A DNA stretch of 64,000 nt from Lachnospiraceae bacterium A4 (GTDB lineage: Bacteria > Bacillota > Clostridia > Lachnospirales > Lachnospiraceae), in contig KE159527.1 in NCBI GenBank assembly GCA_000403215.2, forward strand, positions 477,010 to 541,009, written 5' to 3'. The position numbers were made by a program, and so were the translations under genes. Below are positions 52,149 to 60,875 of the stretch, one piece after another (the first letter of the stretch is position 1; every line of letters starts with the position of its first letter). The notes under the pieces were generated by a model. It was given only the letters and a program-made list of their open reading frames with translations, made no database searches and was not told the DNA's origin.

Positions 52149-52934
52149 TTATTTATTGAGCTGCCGTTTGAGCGCATCTACTTCCTCGAACACGACATCA
52201 TTCAAAACCTTGATATATGTCCCCTTCATGCCTGACGAACGCGACTCAATCACGCCTGCGCTCTCAAACTTGCGCAGTGCATTGACAATCACGCTGCGCG
52301 TGATGCCCACGCGGTCTGCAATCTTGCTGGCGACAAGGATTCCCTCTGTACCATTCAGCTCATCAAAAATGTGCGTGATCGCCTCCATCTCCGAGAAGGA
52401 CAGCGTGGAAATCGCGGACTTCACCACCGCAATCTTGCGGCTCTCCTCCGCATTCTCCTCGCTCACGGCGCGGAGCATCTCAAGCCCGACCACCGTCACA
52501 CCGTACTCGCACAAAATAATATCATCAATATCATACTGCTCATTGCATTTATAGATAAACAGCGTTCCCAGACGTTCGCCCGCAATCTCAATCGGGGTGA
52601 TGACTGCCTGATATTTCCGTATGTCTGGGCTCTCAAATCCAAGTGTTGCAAGGTTCACATTTTCTTTGGTGGAAAGCACACCGAGAAGCCGCTCGTTCAG
52701 CATGGGATCAATAAAGCCGCCGACATCCTCCTCGACAAGCTCCTTTAACTCGTCCACACCCTCACAGTTTCCTACGCCTAAAACCTTGCCCTTTTTGCTG
52801 ATCACTAACACGTTTGAGTTCACAATATCCCGGATTACCTTGCAGATATCACTGAAAACTACTTTACTGGAATTATTATTGTGTAAAAGTTTTCCGATTT
52901 TTCTTGTTTTGTCCAACAGTTGTACGCTACCCAT
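52149..52934 (-). CDS. codY: GTP/branched-chain-amino-acid-sensing global repressor CodY
   Basis: A 261-residue repressor, the same length as in Bacillus (259). The N-terminal GAF domain (about residues 1-155; LLDKTRKIGKLLHNNNSSKV) binds isoleucine/valine. The C-terminal winged helix has ASKIADRVGITRSVIVNALR (about 203-222), a near-invariant stretch. The start follows GGAGG; a longer frame has no ribosome site. It lies directly upstream of flgB, as in Bacillus. Confidence 0.97.
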   Translation of the reverse strand: MGSVQLLDKTRKIGKLLHNNNSSKVVFSDICKVIRDIVNSNVLVISKKGKVLGVGNCEGVDELKELVEEDVGGFIDPMLNERLLGVLSTKENVNLATLGFESPDIRKYQAVITPIEIAGERLGTLFIYKCNEQYDIDDIILCEYGVTVVGLEMLRAVSEENAEESRKIAVVKSAISTLSFSEMEAITHIFDELNGTEGILVASKIADRVGITRSVIVNALRKFESAGVIESRSSGMKGTYIKVLNDVVFEEVDALKRQLNK

Positions 52935-52996
52935 AGTAAACCTCCATGTCCTTCTGTTCTTTGATCTTCCGCACAGAATCCATTTATCTAATAGAA

Positions 52997-53025
52997 AGTT
53001 TAACACAGGAAAATTTATTTTTCAA
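52997..53025 (-). promoter_or_regulatory. codY promoter
   Basis: TTGAAA (53020-53025) and TAAACT (52997-53002) on the minus strand are 17 bp apart, about 60 bp before codY. Confidence 0.55.
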
Positions 53026-53130
53026 TAGTTCCGTTCAATAATTCAAGAATACTTTACAATTTCACCTATTTTTTATCAATGAACTATAATTCAATGCATT
53101 TGAAGCGCTGCCGTAAAATTTTCAGTCAAC

Positions 53131-55215
53131 TCAGTTTGCCTTCTGCTCGTTCTCTATTTTTTTCACGAAACCGCACTGCTCATCTGCACAGACAAGTTTG
53201 TTTCCCTTGATGAGCATAATGCCGCCGCACCGCTCGCACTTTTCTTTGGAAGGCTTCTGCCACACCATGAAATCACATTCTGGTATCGCCTCGCATCCAT
53301 AATATTTTCTGCCCTTCTTGGTCTTTCTGATCACAACCTCCTTGCCGCACTTGGGGCAGGTCACGCCAATCTTCTCAAAATAGGGCTTTGTGTTGCGGCA
53401 GTCTGGAAATCCCGGGCACGCAAGGAATTTGCCGTGTGGTCCATACTTGATGACCATGTTTCTCCCGCACACATCACACAGTTCATCCGATACTTCGTCC
53501 GCAATCTCTACTTCATCCAGCTCCTTCTCCGCCTTCTTCACCGCCTCGTCGAGATCTGGATAAAAATTTGCCACGACAGTTTTCCAGTTCATCGCGCCAT
53601 CTTCCACCTTGTCGAGCAGCGCCTCAAGATTGGCTGTAAAATTCACATCCACGATTGAGGAAAACGCATCCTTCATCATACTGTTCACGACTTCGCCAAG
53701 CTCAGACACATAGAGATTCTTATCCTCCTTGACCACATACCGCCTTGCAAGAATTGTCGTGATGGTCGGCGCATAGGTACTCGGGCGCCCGATGCCAAGC
53801 TCCTCCAATGCCCTGACAAGCGACGCCTCTGTATAGTGTGCGGGCGGCTGCGTGAAGTGCTGCTTGGGGTCAAAGGACTCGAGCGTCAGCACGGTGTCCT
53901 TTGTGATCTCTTTTACCAGCGTATTTGCCTCTGCCTTCTCCTCGTCTGCCTCCTTGTAGACGCTCATAAATCCGTCAAAAACCAGCTTTGACGCGGACAC
54001 GGTAAAACGGTGCCCCTTCGCATCTATCTTAACCGAGGTCGTCTCATACTTTGCCGGTGTCATACGGCTTGCCGTAAAGCGCTTCCATATGAGCTGGTAC
54101 AGCCTGAACTGATCGCGGCTCAGAGATTCTTTGAGGCTTGCCGGCGTGTTGCTAATGTCTGTCGGGCGGATTGCCTCATGGGCATCTTGTATCTTTTGAT
54201 CTTTTTTCTTTTCCGCCACGATTTCCGCCGCATACTCCGCGCCGTAATTTTTCGTGATATAATCCTTGGACGCAGTCACTGCCTCATCAGAAACTCTGGT
54301 GGAATCCGTTCTTAAATAAGTAATAAGACCGACTGTCCCCTGTCCTTTGAGCTCTACGCCTTCATAAAGCTGCTGTGCAAGACGCATGGTCTTTTGTGTC
54401 GAGAAATTCAGTGCCTTGCTCGCCTCCTGCTGGAGTGTCGAGGTGATAAACGGCAGCGGCGCTTTCTTGACGCGCTCTCCCTTCTTGATGTCTGTCACTG
54501 CAAACGGTGCATTTTCAAGTTCTTTTAAAATTTTGTCCATCGCTGCCTTGGAGGAGATGTCAGCCTTTTTGTCACCGATACCGTGATACTTTGCCATCAG
54601 CGGCTTTTTCTCTCCCTTTATTTTCAGTGCCGCATCTAATGTCCAGTACTCCTCTGGAATAAACGCGTTGATCTCGTCCTCTCTATCACAGATGATGCGC
54701 AGTGCGACCGACTGTACTCTTCCCGCACTGAGTCCTCTCTTGATCTTTGCCCACAAAAGCGGCGAGATCCGATAGCCCACCATTCTGTCGAGCATTCTTC
54801 TCGCCTGCTGTGCATCCACGAGGCTCATGTCAATCTCCCTTGGATTTTTGAAGGACTCTTTCACTGCATTTTTGGTAATTTCATTAAAGGTAATGCGGTA
54901 TACCTTTTTGTCTTCTAATTTTAAAGCGATATACAAATGCCATGAGATCGCTTCCCCCTCGCGGTCAGGGTCCGTTGCGAGATAGATTTTATCTGCTTTT
55001 TTTACTTCCTTGCGCAGCTTTGCAAGGATATCTCCCTTCCCGCGGATTGTTATATATTTGGGTTCATAATCATTCTCCGCATCGAAGCCCAGCTGGCTCT
55101 TAGGCATGTCACGCACATGTCCGTTGCTCGCCATCACTTCGTAGTTTGCACCCAGAAATTTTTTGATTGTTTTCACCTTCGCCGGTGACTCCACGATTAC
55201 TAAATACTTTGCCAT
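53131..55215 (-). CDS. topA: DNA topoisomerase I
   Basis: A 694-residue type IA topoisomerase that relaxes negative supercoils. The TOPRIM domain starts MAKYLVIVESPAKVKTIKKF and has the metal motif TDPDREGEAISWH. The active-site Tyr is in GLITYLRTDSTRVSDEA. The C-terminus carries three Cys4 zinc fingers (CDVCG, CPKCG, CERCG; about residues 580-690). It is complete and normal in length. Confidence 0.97.
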   Translation of the reverse strand: MAKYLVIVESPAKVKTIKKFLGANYEVMASNGHVRDMPKSQLGFDAENDYEPKYITIRGKGDILAKLRKEVKKADKIYLATDPDREGEAISWHLYIALKLEDKKVYRITFNEITKNAVKESFKNPREIDMSLVDAQQARRMLDRMVGYRISPLLWAKIKRGLSAGRVQSVALRIICDREDEINAFIPEEYWTLDAALKIKGEKKPLMAKYHGIGDKKADISSKAAMDKILKELENAPFAVTDIKKGERVKKAPLPFITSTLQQEASKALNFSTQKTMRLAQQLYEGVELKGQGTVGLITYLRTDSTRVSDEAVTASKDYITKNYGAEYAAEIVAEKKKDQKIQDAHEAIRPTDISNTPASLKESLSRDQFRLYQLIWKRFTASRMTPAKYETTSVKIDAKGHRFTVSASKLVFDGFMSVYKEADEEKAEANTLVKEITKDTVLTLESFDPKQHFTQPPAHYTEASLVRALEELGIGRPSTYAPTITTILARRYVVKEDKNLYVSELGEVVNSMMKDAFSSIVDVNFTANLEALLDKVEDGAMNWKTVVANFYPDLDEAVKKAEKELDEVEIADEVSDELCDVCGRNMVIKYGPHGKFLACPGFPDCRNTKPYFEKIGVTCPKCGKEVVIRKTKKGRKYYGCEAIPECDFMVWQKPSKEKCERCGGIMLIKGNKLVCADEQCGFVKKIENEQKAN

Positions 55216-55261
55216 ACCTTACCCCTTGACCACTTTTTGTATTGATTGACTTACGTTCATC

Positions 55262-55290
55262 ACTATAACCCAAATTTCAAACGGTGGCAA
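55262..55290 (-). promoter_or_regulatory. topA promoter
   Basis: TTGCCA (55285-55290) and TATAGT (55262-55267) on the minus strand are 17 bp apart, in the dprA-topA gap. Confidence 0.6.
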
Positions 55291-55328
55291 GTAAATTTTT
55301 TGTAAATCTGCCAAATATTTTAAACAGA

Positions 55329-56459
55329 CTAGAATACACAGCGCCTTTGGTACTGTCCGTTTTGGCACGCCGCAAGACCTTTTAGTTCCAATTCCACAAG
55401 TCCCTGGCATATCTGCGGTATTGTGCAGATGCTCTTCTGCGCTCTAAGTTTCGTGACAATCTCGTCCTGCGTGGAGGGCAGCATGTCCAGCGCGGAATAA
55501 ACCTCCTGCGCTGCGGGAGAGAGCTTTACTGCCGATGCTTTTGCCGGCGCTTTGCTGTCAGGCGTTTTTGTCAGAAGAGATTCCCAGCGCTGATCTTCGA
55601 TAATATCCTCTGGCGCAGTCGCAACCATGGCGCCCTGACGAAGCAGGCGGTTGCAGCCCATACTGAGGCTGTCTGTGCACCTGCCCGGAATCGTGTAAAC
55701 CTCCCGCCCCTGCTCTAACGCCATGTCCACGGTGATCAGCGTCCCGCTCTTCTCGCGCGCCTCCACGACAAGCACCACATCGGACAGTGCGCTGATAATG
55801 CGGTTTCTCGGCGGAAAAAGGCTGGGTCTTGGCGCTAATCGGGGCGGATATTCCGACAAGACTCCGCCCTGTCGGACAAGCTGTGCATAGAGTGTCTCAT
55901 TTGTCCTCGGATACACAATATCCACACCGCCCCCTAAGACGGCATAGGAACTGCCGCCCGCCTTCAGCGCGGCGCTCTGGCTGATGCCGTCAATTCCCAT
56001 CGCCATGCCGCTGATGACATTGATGCCGCGCGCGGCAAAGCCCGCTGCAAACTGCTCTGCCATACATCTGCCATATTCACTGCATTTTCTTGCGCCAATC
56101 ACCGCAACCGCAGGCATGGTATCAGACGGAAGCCTTCCTTTGTAAAAGAGTCCAAAGGGCGGGTCTGGAATCTCTGTGAGCCTCCTTGGAAAATCCGCTG
56201 CCTGACAATACGTATAAGAAATGCCCTGCCGCGCGAGATAATTCCATACCGCTTCCGGCTCAAAGCGCTCCCTGTGCTGCATGAAACGCTCACATCCCCG
56301 CTTTCCCATGACAGCCTGCACCTGCTGCTCTGGCATGTGATAAATCTCCTGTATGCCTTCTGCCGCCTCCAGAAGCCTGTATTTTGACTGGCTGGATATC
56401 CAGTAGATTGTGTCCAGCCAGCAGGCGTATACTTTTTGCGCGAATGCTTCTTTATCTAT
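55329..56459 (-). CDS. dprA: DNA-processing protein DprA (Smf), apparent ATA start
   Basis: A 376-residue RecA loader for transforming DNA. The Rossmann core is AVIGARKCSEYGRCMAEQFA then VISGMAMGIDGISQSAALKA, GGGVDIVYPRTN and SEYPPRLAPRP; a C-terminal winged-helix region follows. The first in-frame ATG (56336) would delete the N-terminal SAM-like part (KVYACWLDTIYWISSQSKYR), which is normal in the family. Instead ATA at 56459 follows GGGGG by 7 nt and directly follows the native comM stop, giving a normal-looking N-terminus. An ATA start, or an ATG-to-ATA change, is therefore proposed. The insertion sequence lies 25 bp upstream. Confidence 0.85.
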   Translation of the reverse strand: MDKEAFAQKVYACWLDTIYWISSQSKYRLLEAAEGIQEIYHMPEQQVQAVMGKRGCERFMQHRERFEPEAVWNYLARQGISYTYCQAADFPRRLTEIPDPPFGLFYKGRLPSDTMPAVAVIGARKCSEYGRCMAEQFAAGFAARGINVISGMAMGIDGISQSAALKAGGSSYAVLGGGVDIVYPRTNETLYAQLVRQGGVLSEYPPRLAPRPSLFPPRNRIISALSDVVLVVEAREKSGTLITVDMALEQGREVYTIPGRCTDSLSMGCNRLLRQGAMVATAPEDIIEDQRWESLLTKTPDSKAPAKASAVKLSPAAQEVYSALDMLPSTQDEIVTKLRAQKSICTIPQICQGLVELELKGLAACQNGQYQRRCVF

Positions 56460-56475
56460 AGTTTTACCCCCAGTA

Positions 56476-56483
56476 CTTTCTGT
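56476..56483. repeat. Target-site duplication, left copy (CTTTCTGT)
   Basis: Identical to 58485-58492. On the minus strand it reads ACAGAAAG, the codons for Asp(part)-Arg-Lys of ComM. Confidence 0.8.
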
Positions 56484-56669
56484 GTGCTCTCGGAAACTCG
56501 AAGTCCTTATTTTATAAGGTCTCCGTAATTTCCAAAATTATAGTTTCACCCCTATTTTTATTGTTGTTTTGTAACATTTTTCATCTTCATATTTCTTTAT
56601 CTTCAATAAAATCTCTCGACTTTTCTCAACTTTTTTTGAAAAAAACTTGACAGCTACGCCAGTTTGTGC

Positions 56670-56705
56670 GGCCATTTTTGCTGATATCCATCAGCAAAAA
56701 TGGCC
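56670..56705 (+). terminator. Strong hairpin in the IS left end
   Basis: GGCCATTTTTGCTGAT and ATCAGCAAAAATGGCC form a perfect 16-bp stem around ATCC, followed by CTTTTG. It lies upstream of the transposase and probably blocks read-through from outside the element. Confidence 0.7.
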
Positions 56706-56764
56706 CTTTTGTTTAAGATATATTTTTGCACCATCTATTTCTTAAACAAAAGGAGGTCACATTT

Positions 56765-58273
56765 ATGTTCAAACCCGAATTATGGCAGAGCCATGACGAG
56801 TACAGAACCCTTGTCACTACGGTTGGCCGCAGGCTTTCCCGCAACAATCCCAAATATTCCTTTGATCTTTACAAGGAGGAGCAGGACAAACTCTTAAACC
56901 TTGACCTTGATCCGCTTCTTGATCTTATTCCCGCTTATTATTCTGATGGCGGCAGACCCGCACAGCACCAGGCACAGCTCTTACGCTCACTGGTACTTTT
57001 TGTCCTGCTCTTTAATAAAACCAAAGCTGGCACAAGCCTTACTTCCTGGGTCAGGGAAGTCCTTCCCGCATCCATTTCCCTCACCGTCCTTATCGGCTGT
57101 CCTTCCACTGACGAACTTCCCCCGCTTGGTTCTTATTATGACCTTATGGACCGTTTCTGGCAGGGAGACAGGCACGTTTATTCCCGTTCGTCACTCCTTC
57201 CTGCCGGCAGAAATGGGAAAAAACCTCAAAAAGTTATCGGCAGTGACGGAAAGCTCTCTGAACCGCAGGATACAGCTTCAACAACCACAAAGGATATCGT
57301 GGCTGACATCATGGATGGGAAACCCGTTTCCGATAACACACAGGAGGCACTGCAGAAGATCTTTTCTATCCTTGCCGTCCTCCCTTCCCTGCAGGCCGGA
57401 CTCTTTGATGCTGCAGACCTCACCGTTTCCGGTGACGGCACGGCCGTAGCTTCCCATTCCTCACCGTATGGCAGGCACCTGTCCTCCTGTGGCCGCTCCT
57501 GCCCGTTCCGCAGCACCTGTGGACGGCATTACTCCGATCCTGATGCCGGCTGGGGCTGGGACAGTGATAATGAGACATGGTTTTTTGGCCATACTCTTTA
57601 CATGCTCTGCTGCAGGAACGCTAAACTTAAGGTTGAACTTCCGCTCCTTATGAACTTTACCGGTGCCAGACGCCATGACAGTAAAAATTTTCTTTATGCT
57701 ATAGACAGTTTTGGACGTAACGGCTGCGGGCTGTCTCCTAAAAATATCTGTCTGGATTCTGCACATGACAACATTCCGACTTATATACTGCTGGAACACT
57801 GGGGCATCAATGCCCTGATCGATATCAATGGCAGGTCTAAGTCTTCTGTCGGTGCCACGGATGACATTACTTTTAATAAGAACGGACATCCCCTGTGCAG
57901 AGCCGGGCATGAAATGTGTTCCTGGGGAAGCGATCCCATAAAAGATGCACATAAGTACCGCTGTCCCCTCAGATGCGGCCGTATCGGGAAGTGTCCGTAT
58001 GAAACGGAATGTTCTCCCGGCCGCTATGGGCGCACTGTCTATATCAAGAACAACGGCAGCCTGCGTTTCCAGCCCCGTATTCCCAGGGATTCACAGCAGT
58101 ACAAAGATATATACAGTGAACGTACTGCCTGTGAACGTGTAAACAACCGTGTACTCAATGATTACTGCCTGCAGCACTTAAAAATACGCGGAAGGGATCA
58201 TTTTTCCTTATGGGGTATGCTCATTGGTATATGCATACATCTTGATGCCAGGTATAAGGCGGCCCAGCAGTAA
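56765..58273 (+). CDS. DDE transposase
   Basis: A 502-residue transposase. The first catalytic Asp is likely in LTVSGDGTAVASHSSPYGRH (about residue 225). The second is in NICLDSAHDNIPTYI, and the Glu is in YSERTACERVNNRV, which has the Y-x2-R-x3-E spacing of IS4-like elements. A Cys-rich insert (SSCGRSCPFRSTCGR) and a second Cys cluster (CPLRCGRIGKCPYETEC) could bind zinc. The start follows AAAGGAGGT. It appears intact, so the element may still be active. Confidence 0.88.
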   Translation: MFKPELWQSHDEYRTLVTTVGRRLSRNNPKYSFDLYKEEQDKLLNLDLDPLLDLIPAYYSDGGRPAQHQAQLLRSLVLFVLLFNKTKAGTSLTSWVREVLPASISLTVLIGCPSTDELPPLGSYYDLMDRFWQGDRHVYSRSSLLPAGRNGKKPQKVIGSDGKLSEPQDTASTTTKDIVADIMDGKPVSDNTQEALQKIFSILAVLPSLQAGLFDAADLTVSGDGTAVASHSSPYGRHLSSCGRSCPFRSTCGRHYSDPDAGWGWDSDNETWFFGHTLYMLCCRNAKLKVELPLLMNFTGARRHDSKNFLYAIDSFGRNGCGLSPKNICLDSAHDNIPTYILLEHWGINALIDINGRSKSSVGATDDITFNKNGHPLCRAGHEMCSWGSDPIKDAHKYRCPLRCGRIGKCPYETECSPGRYGRTVYIKNNGSLRFQPRIPRDSQQYKDIYSERTACERVNNRVLNDYCLQHLKIRGRDHFSLWGMLIGICIHLDARYKAAQQ

Positions 58274-58454
58274 ACTGCCGGGCATACATATGAAGCAATA
58301 GCAGAAAAACGTCCATACCCAATTCTGTCAGAAAATCATTTCCAGACAGGTTTATTCACTGTGCCCTTTTTTCATCCACTCCATTTGAACAGCTTTAAGC
58401 CAATCATTTTCTCTCTCTCCCTAATGCAATTACAATTTTGCAACTAAAGTTTTT

Positions 58455-60017
58455 TCATTTTGGGGGTGAGTTTCCGAGACCACTCTTTCTGTCATTTTTT
58501 CTGTAACATACCGCCTCGCTGATGTGTTCTGTCTGAATGTCCTCCTTCCCCTCCAAATCCGCAATCGTCCTTGCCACTTTGATGATTTTATGATATGCAC
58601 GCGCCGACAAATTCATTATGGTAAATATTTCCTCCATCATCGCCTGCCCCTCTGTGTCCAGCTTGCAGAAGGTCCTGATATCACCTGCGCGCAGCTCTGC
58701 GTTAAACCGATAGCCTGTCCCCTGATAGCGTCGCTGCTGGCGCGCCCTCGCCTCCATGACGCGCGCCTTCATGACAGCGCTATGCTCATTTAAGCCTCCG
58801 GAGGCAGTCAACTGGTGTATATCCACCCGCGGCGCCTCTGTCACCACATCAATTCGGTCTAATACAGGCCCCGATATTTTTGAAAGATATTTTTTAATCT
58901 CCGCCTCTGAGCAGTTACAGCGGTTTCTGTCTGGAAAATAACCGCACGGGCAGGGGTTCATCGCCGCCACCAGCATAAAATCTGCCGGATAGACAAAACT
59001 TCCATAGGTTCTGGCGATGTGAATCTGCTTGTCCTCAAGGGGCTGCCTGAGTATTTCAACCGCATTGTGGCGAAACTCCGGCAGCTCGTCCATAAACAGC
59101 ACGCCCCTGTGGGCAAGTGAGATCACACCGGGTCTGGGAATCCGCCCGCCGCCTGCAAGCGCCTGCTCAGAAATGGTATGATGCGGGCTGAGAAAGGGAC
59201 GCTCTGTGATCAGGGCGCCGCTGTTGCCAAGCTTGCCTGCCACACTGTAGATCGTGGAAACCTCCAGACATTCCTCCATAGACAAGTCTGGTAAAATCGT
59301 TGGTATCCGCTTGGCGAGCATGGTCTTGCCTGAGCCGGGCGGTCCAAGCATCAGCACATGATGAAATCCTGCCGCCGCCACCTCCACCGCGCGTTTCACA
59401 GTCTCCTGGCCATTGATCTCGGCAAAATCCACACTGGCATCTGTCCCGCCAAAACATTGAAGCAAGGTGCGCTCTGCGGGCGCTATCTTTTGTGCCTTGC
59501 ACTCCTCCACCTCCCTCAGATATGCGATCGTCTCCGACAGGCTTTCCACCCCGATAATCTCGACCGCATCAATGACCGCACCCTCCTGCACATTGGAAAC
59601 GGGCAGAATGCAGCGTTTGACGTGTTCCTGTTTTGCCTTCTGTACGATCGGCAGCACACCCCTGACAGCGTGAACCGCCCCGTCCAGCCCCAGCTCGCCC
59701 AGTATCAGTGTATCCCGGATTCCTTCTTTGGGTATCAGTCCTATTGACACGAGAATGCCAACTGCGATCGGCAGGTCATAAGCCGCGCCTTCCTTGCGCA
59801 TCTCTGCGGGCGATATGCTGACAGTAATGCGCATGGGCGGTATATTTACAAAAGCATTTTTGAGCGCTACTCTGACGCGCTCCTTCGCCTCCCGCACCGC
59901 ATTGTCCAACTGCCCTACCATCTCTATCCCCGGCATTCCTTTTGACGCGTCCACCTCGACTGTTGCAAGTACACTGTCAATACCGTGGACTGCGCCTGTA
60001 ATCACTCTGCTATACAT
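58455..60017 (-). CDS. comM: ComM/YifB Mg-chelatase-like AAA+ ATPase, 3' end altered by IS
   Basis: A 520-residue AAA+ helicase-like protein that promotes branch migration during transformation. The N-terminal Lon-like domain (about residues 1-190) is followed by Walker A GPPGSGKTMLAKRIPTI (about 220). Then come HHTISEQALAGGGRIPRPG, MDELPEFRHNAVEILRQPLE and the Cys cluster NPCPCGYFPDRNRCNCS. The last residues SGLGNSPPK come from the IS end. Without the IS the frame would end NDRKYWG, the normal family end. The change affects only the last few residues, so function may be kept, but dprA is cut off from the comM promoter. Confidence 0.93.
   Translation of the reverse strand: MYSRVITGAVHGIDSVLATVEVDASKGMPGIEMVGQLDNAVREAKERVRVALKNAFVNIPPMRITVSISPAEMRKEGAAYDLPIAVGILVSIGLIPKEGIRDTLILGELGLDGAVHAVRGVLPIVQKAKQEHVKRCILPVSNVQEGAVIDAVEIIGVESLSETIAYLREVEECKAQKIAPAERTLLQCFGGTDASVDFAEINGQETVKRAVEVAAAGFHHVLMLGPPGSGKTMLAKRIPTILPDLSMEECLEVSTIYSVAGKLGNSGALITERPFLSPHHTISEQALAGGGRIPRPGVISLAHRGVLFMDELPEFRHNAVEILRQPLEDKQIHIARTYGSFVYPADFMLVAAMNPCPCGYFPDRNRCNCSEAEIKKYLSKISGPVLDRIDVVTEAPRVDIHQLTASGGLNEHSAVMKARVMEARARQQRRYQGTGYRFNAELRAGDIRTFCKLDTEGQAMMEEIFTIMNLSARAYHKIIKVARTIADLEGKEDIQTEHISEAVCYRKNDRKSGLGNSPPK
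58485..58492. repeat. Target-site duplication, right copy (CTTTCTGT)
   Basis: Pairs with 56476-56483. Confidence 0.8.
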
Positions 60018-60056
60018 CTTTTTACTCCTCGGTTATGATATTAAAGAACTGTACTT

Positions 60057-60085
60057 TATATAGCACACCAAACAAAGGATTACAA
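60057..60085 (-). promoter_or_regulatory. comM promoter with a TTTGGTGTGCTA repeat in the spacer
   Basis: TTGTAA (60080-60085) and TATATA (60057-60062) on the minus strand are 17 bp apart. The 12-bp sequence TAGCACACCAAA (plus strand) occurs at 60061-60072, inside the promoter, and again at 60101-60112, upstream of it. The copies are exactly 40 bp apart. Confidence 0.6.
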
Positions 60086-60120
60086 CGCAAATGTCAAAAT
60101 TAGCACACCAAATGTAAAAA

Positions 60121-60780
60121 TTAATACAAATTCTCTTCTTTTAGTCCTGCTTTTAGCTTTCCGAGCGCTTTCTTCTCAATACGGGAGACATAGCTTCTGG
60201 ATATGCCTAGTTTTTTGCCGATGTCCCGCTGTGTCATCTCCTCTCCAGTGAAGCTTGTGCCGAGGATGCCATAACGCATTTTGATGATATCCCGCTCTCT
60301 GTCGTCAAGCTTCTCCTCCATCAGACGGGACAGACAGCGCAGCTTTGCCGCCATGTCCATATCCTCCACGATATCCCGCTGCTCCTGCTCGCAGACATCA
60401 ATCAAATTAATCTCATTTCCTTCTTTATCTTTGCCGATTGGCTCATACAGTGATACCTCCCGCGTCACTTTCTTTCTCGCGCGAAACATCATCAGCAGTT
60501 CATTATCAATGCATTTTGCTGCATAAGTGGCAAGTCTGCTGCCCTTCTCCGCCTTGAAGGTGTTCACTGCCTTAATAAGCCCTATGGTGCCTATGGATAT
60601 GAGATCTTCCATGTCCTCCCCGCATCCCATGTATTTCTTGGACACATGCGCCACTAGACGCAGATTTCTCTCAATCAGAATCTGCCTTGCCCTATGGGCT
60701 GCTTCCAAATCCTCGCCGTTCATGATTTCCAAGTACTCGGTCTCCTCCTTGGCTGATAAAGGTTGCTCAAAGGTCTTCAA
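60121..60780 (-). CDS. sigK: SigK/SigE-type sigma factor (sporulation sigma-K-like)
   Basis: A 219-residue sigma-70 factor. NLRLVAHVSKKY, GEDMEDLISIGTIGLIKAVN and LATYAAKCIDNELLMMFRAR (regions 2.1-2.4) and the family hallmark SLYEPIGKDKEGNEINLIDV match SigK. Region 4 ends KLGISRSYVSRIEKKALGKL. The start is TTG after CGGGGGC. It begins near the FPQPLS-like point (FEQPLS), so the membrane-bound pro-sequence of Bacillus pro-SigK is absent, as in Clostridioides. Whether this organism sporulates cannot be told from the window. Confidence 0.85.
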   Translation of the reverse strand: MKTFEQPLSAKEETEYLEIMNGEDLEAAHRARQILIERNLRLVAHVSKKYMGCGEDMEDLISIGTIGLIKAVNTFKAEKGSRLATYAAKCIDNELLMMFRARKKVTREVSLYEPIGKDKEGNEINLIDVCEQEQRDIVEDMDMAAKLRCLSRLMEEKLDDRERDIIKMRYGILGTSFTGEEMTQRDIGKKLGISRSYVSRIEKKALGKLKAGLKEENLY

Positions 60781-60875
60781 GAAATGCCCCCGGGACTCAT
60801 TTATTCTATTGTATGAGCCACGTTGCTATTAAGTGCCTTTCCCAAATAAAAGACTGTATTTTTATTTTTCGACGC

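Larger units (their letters stand above)
56484..58484 (+). mobile_element. Insertion sequence of about 2.0 kb, IS4/IS1182-like DDE element
   Basis: Terminal inverted repeats GTGCTCTCGGAAACTC (56484-56499) and GTGGTCTCGGAAACTC (complement of 58468-58483) match at 15 of 16 positions. An 8-bp direct repeat CTTTCTGT flanks the element. One transposase gene lies inside, preceded by a 16-bp-stem hairpin. About 190 bp after the transposase hold nothing I recognise. The element interrupts the last codons of comM. Element boundaries may be off by one base on the right. Confidence 0.88.
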
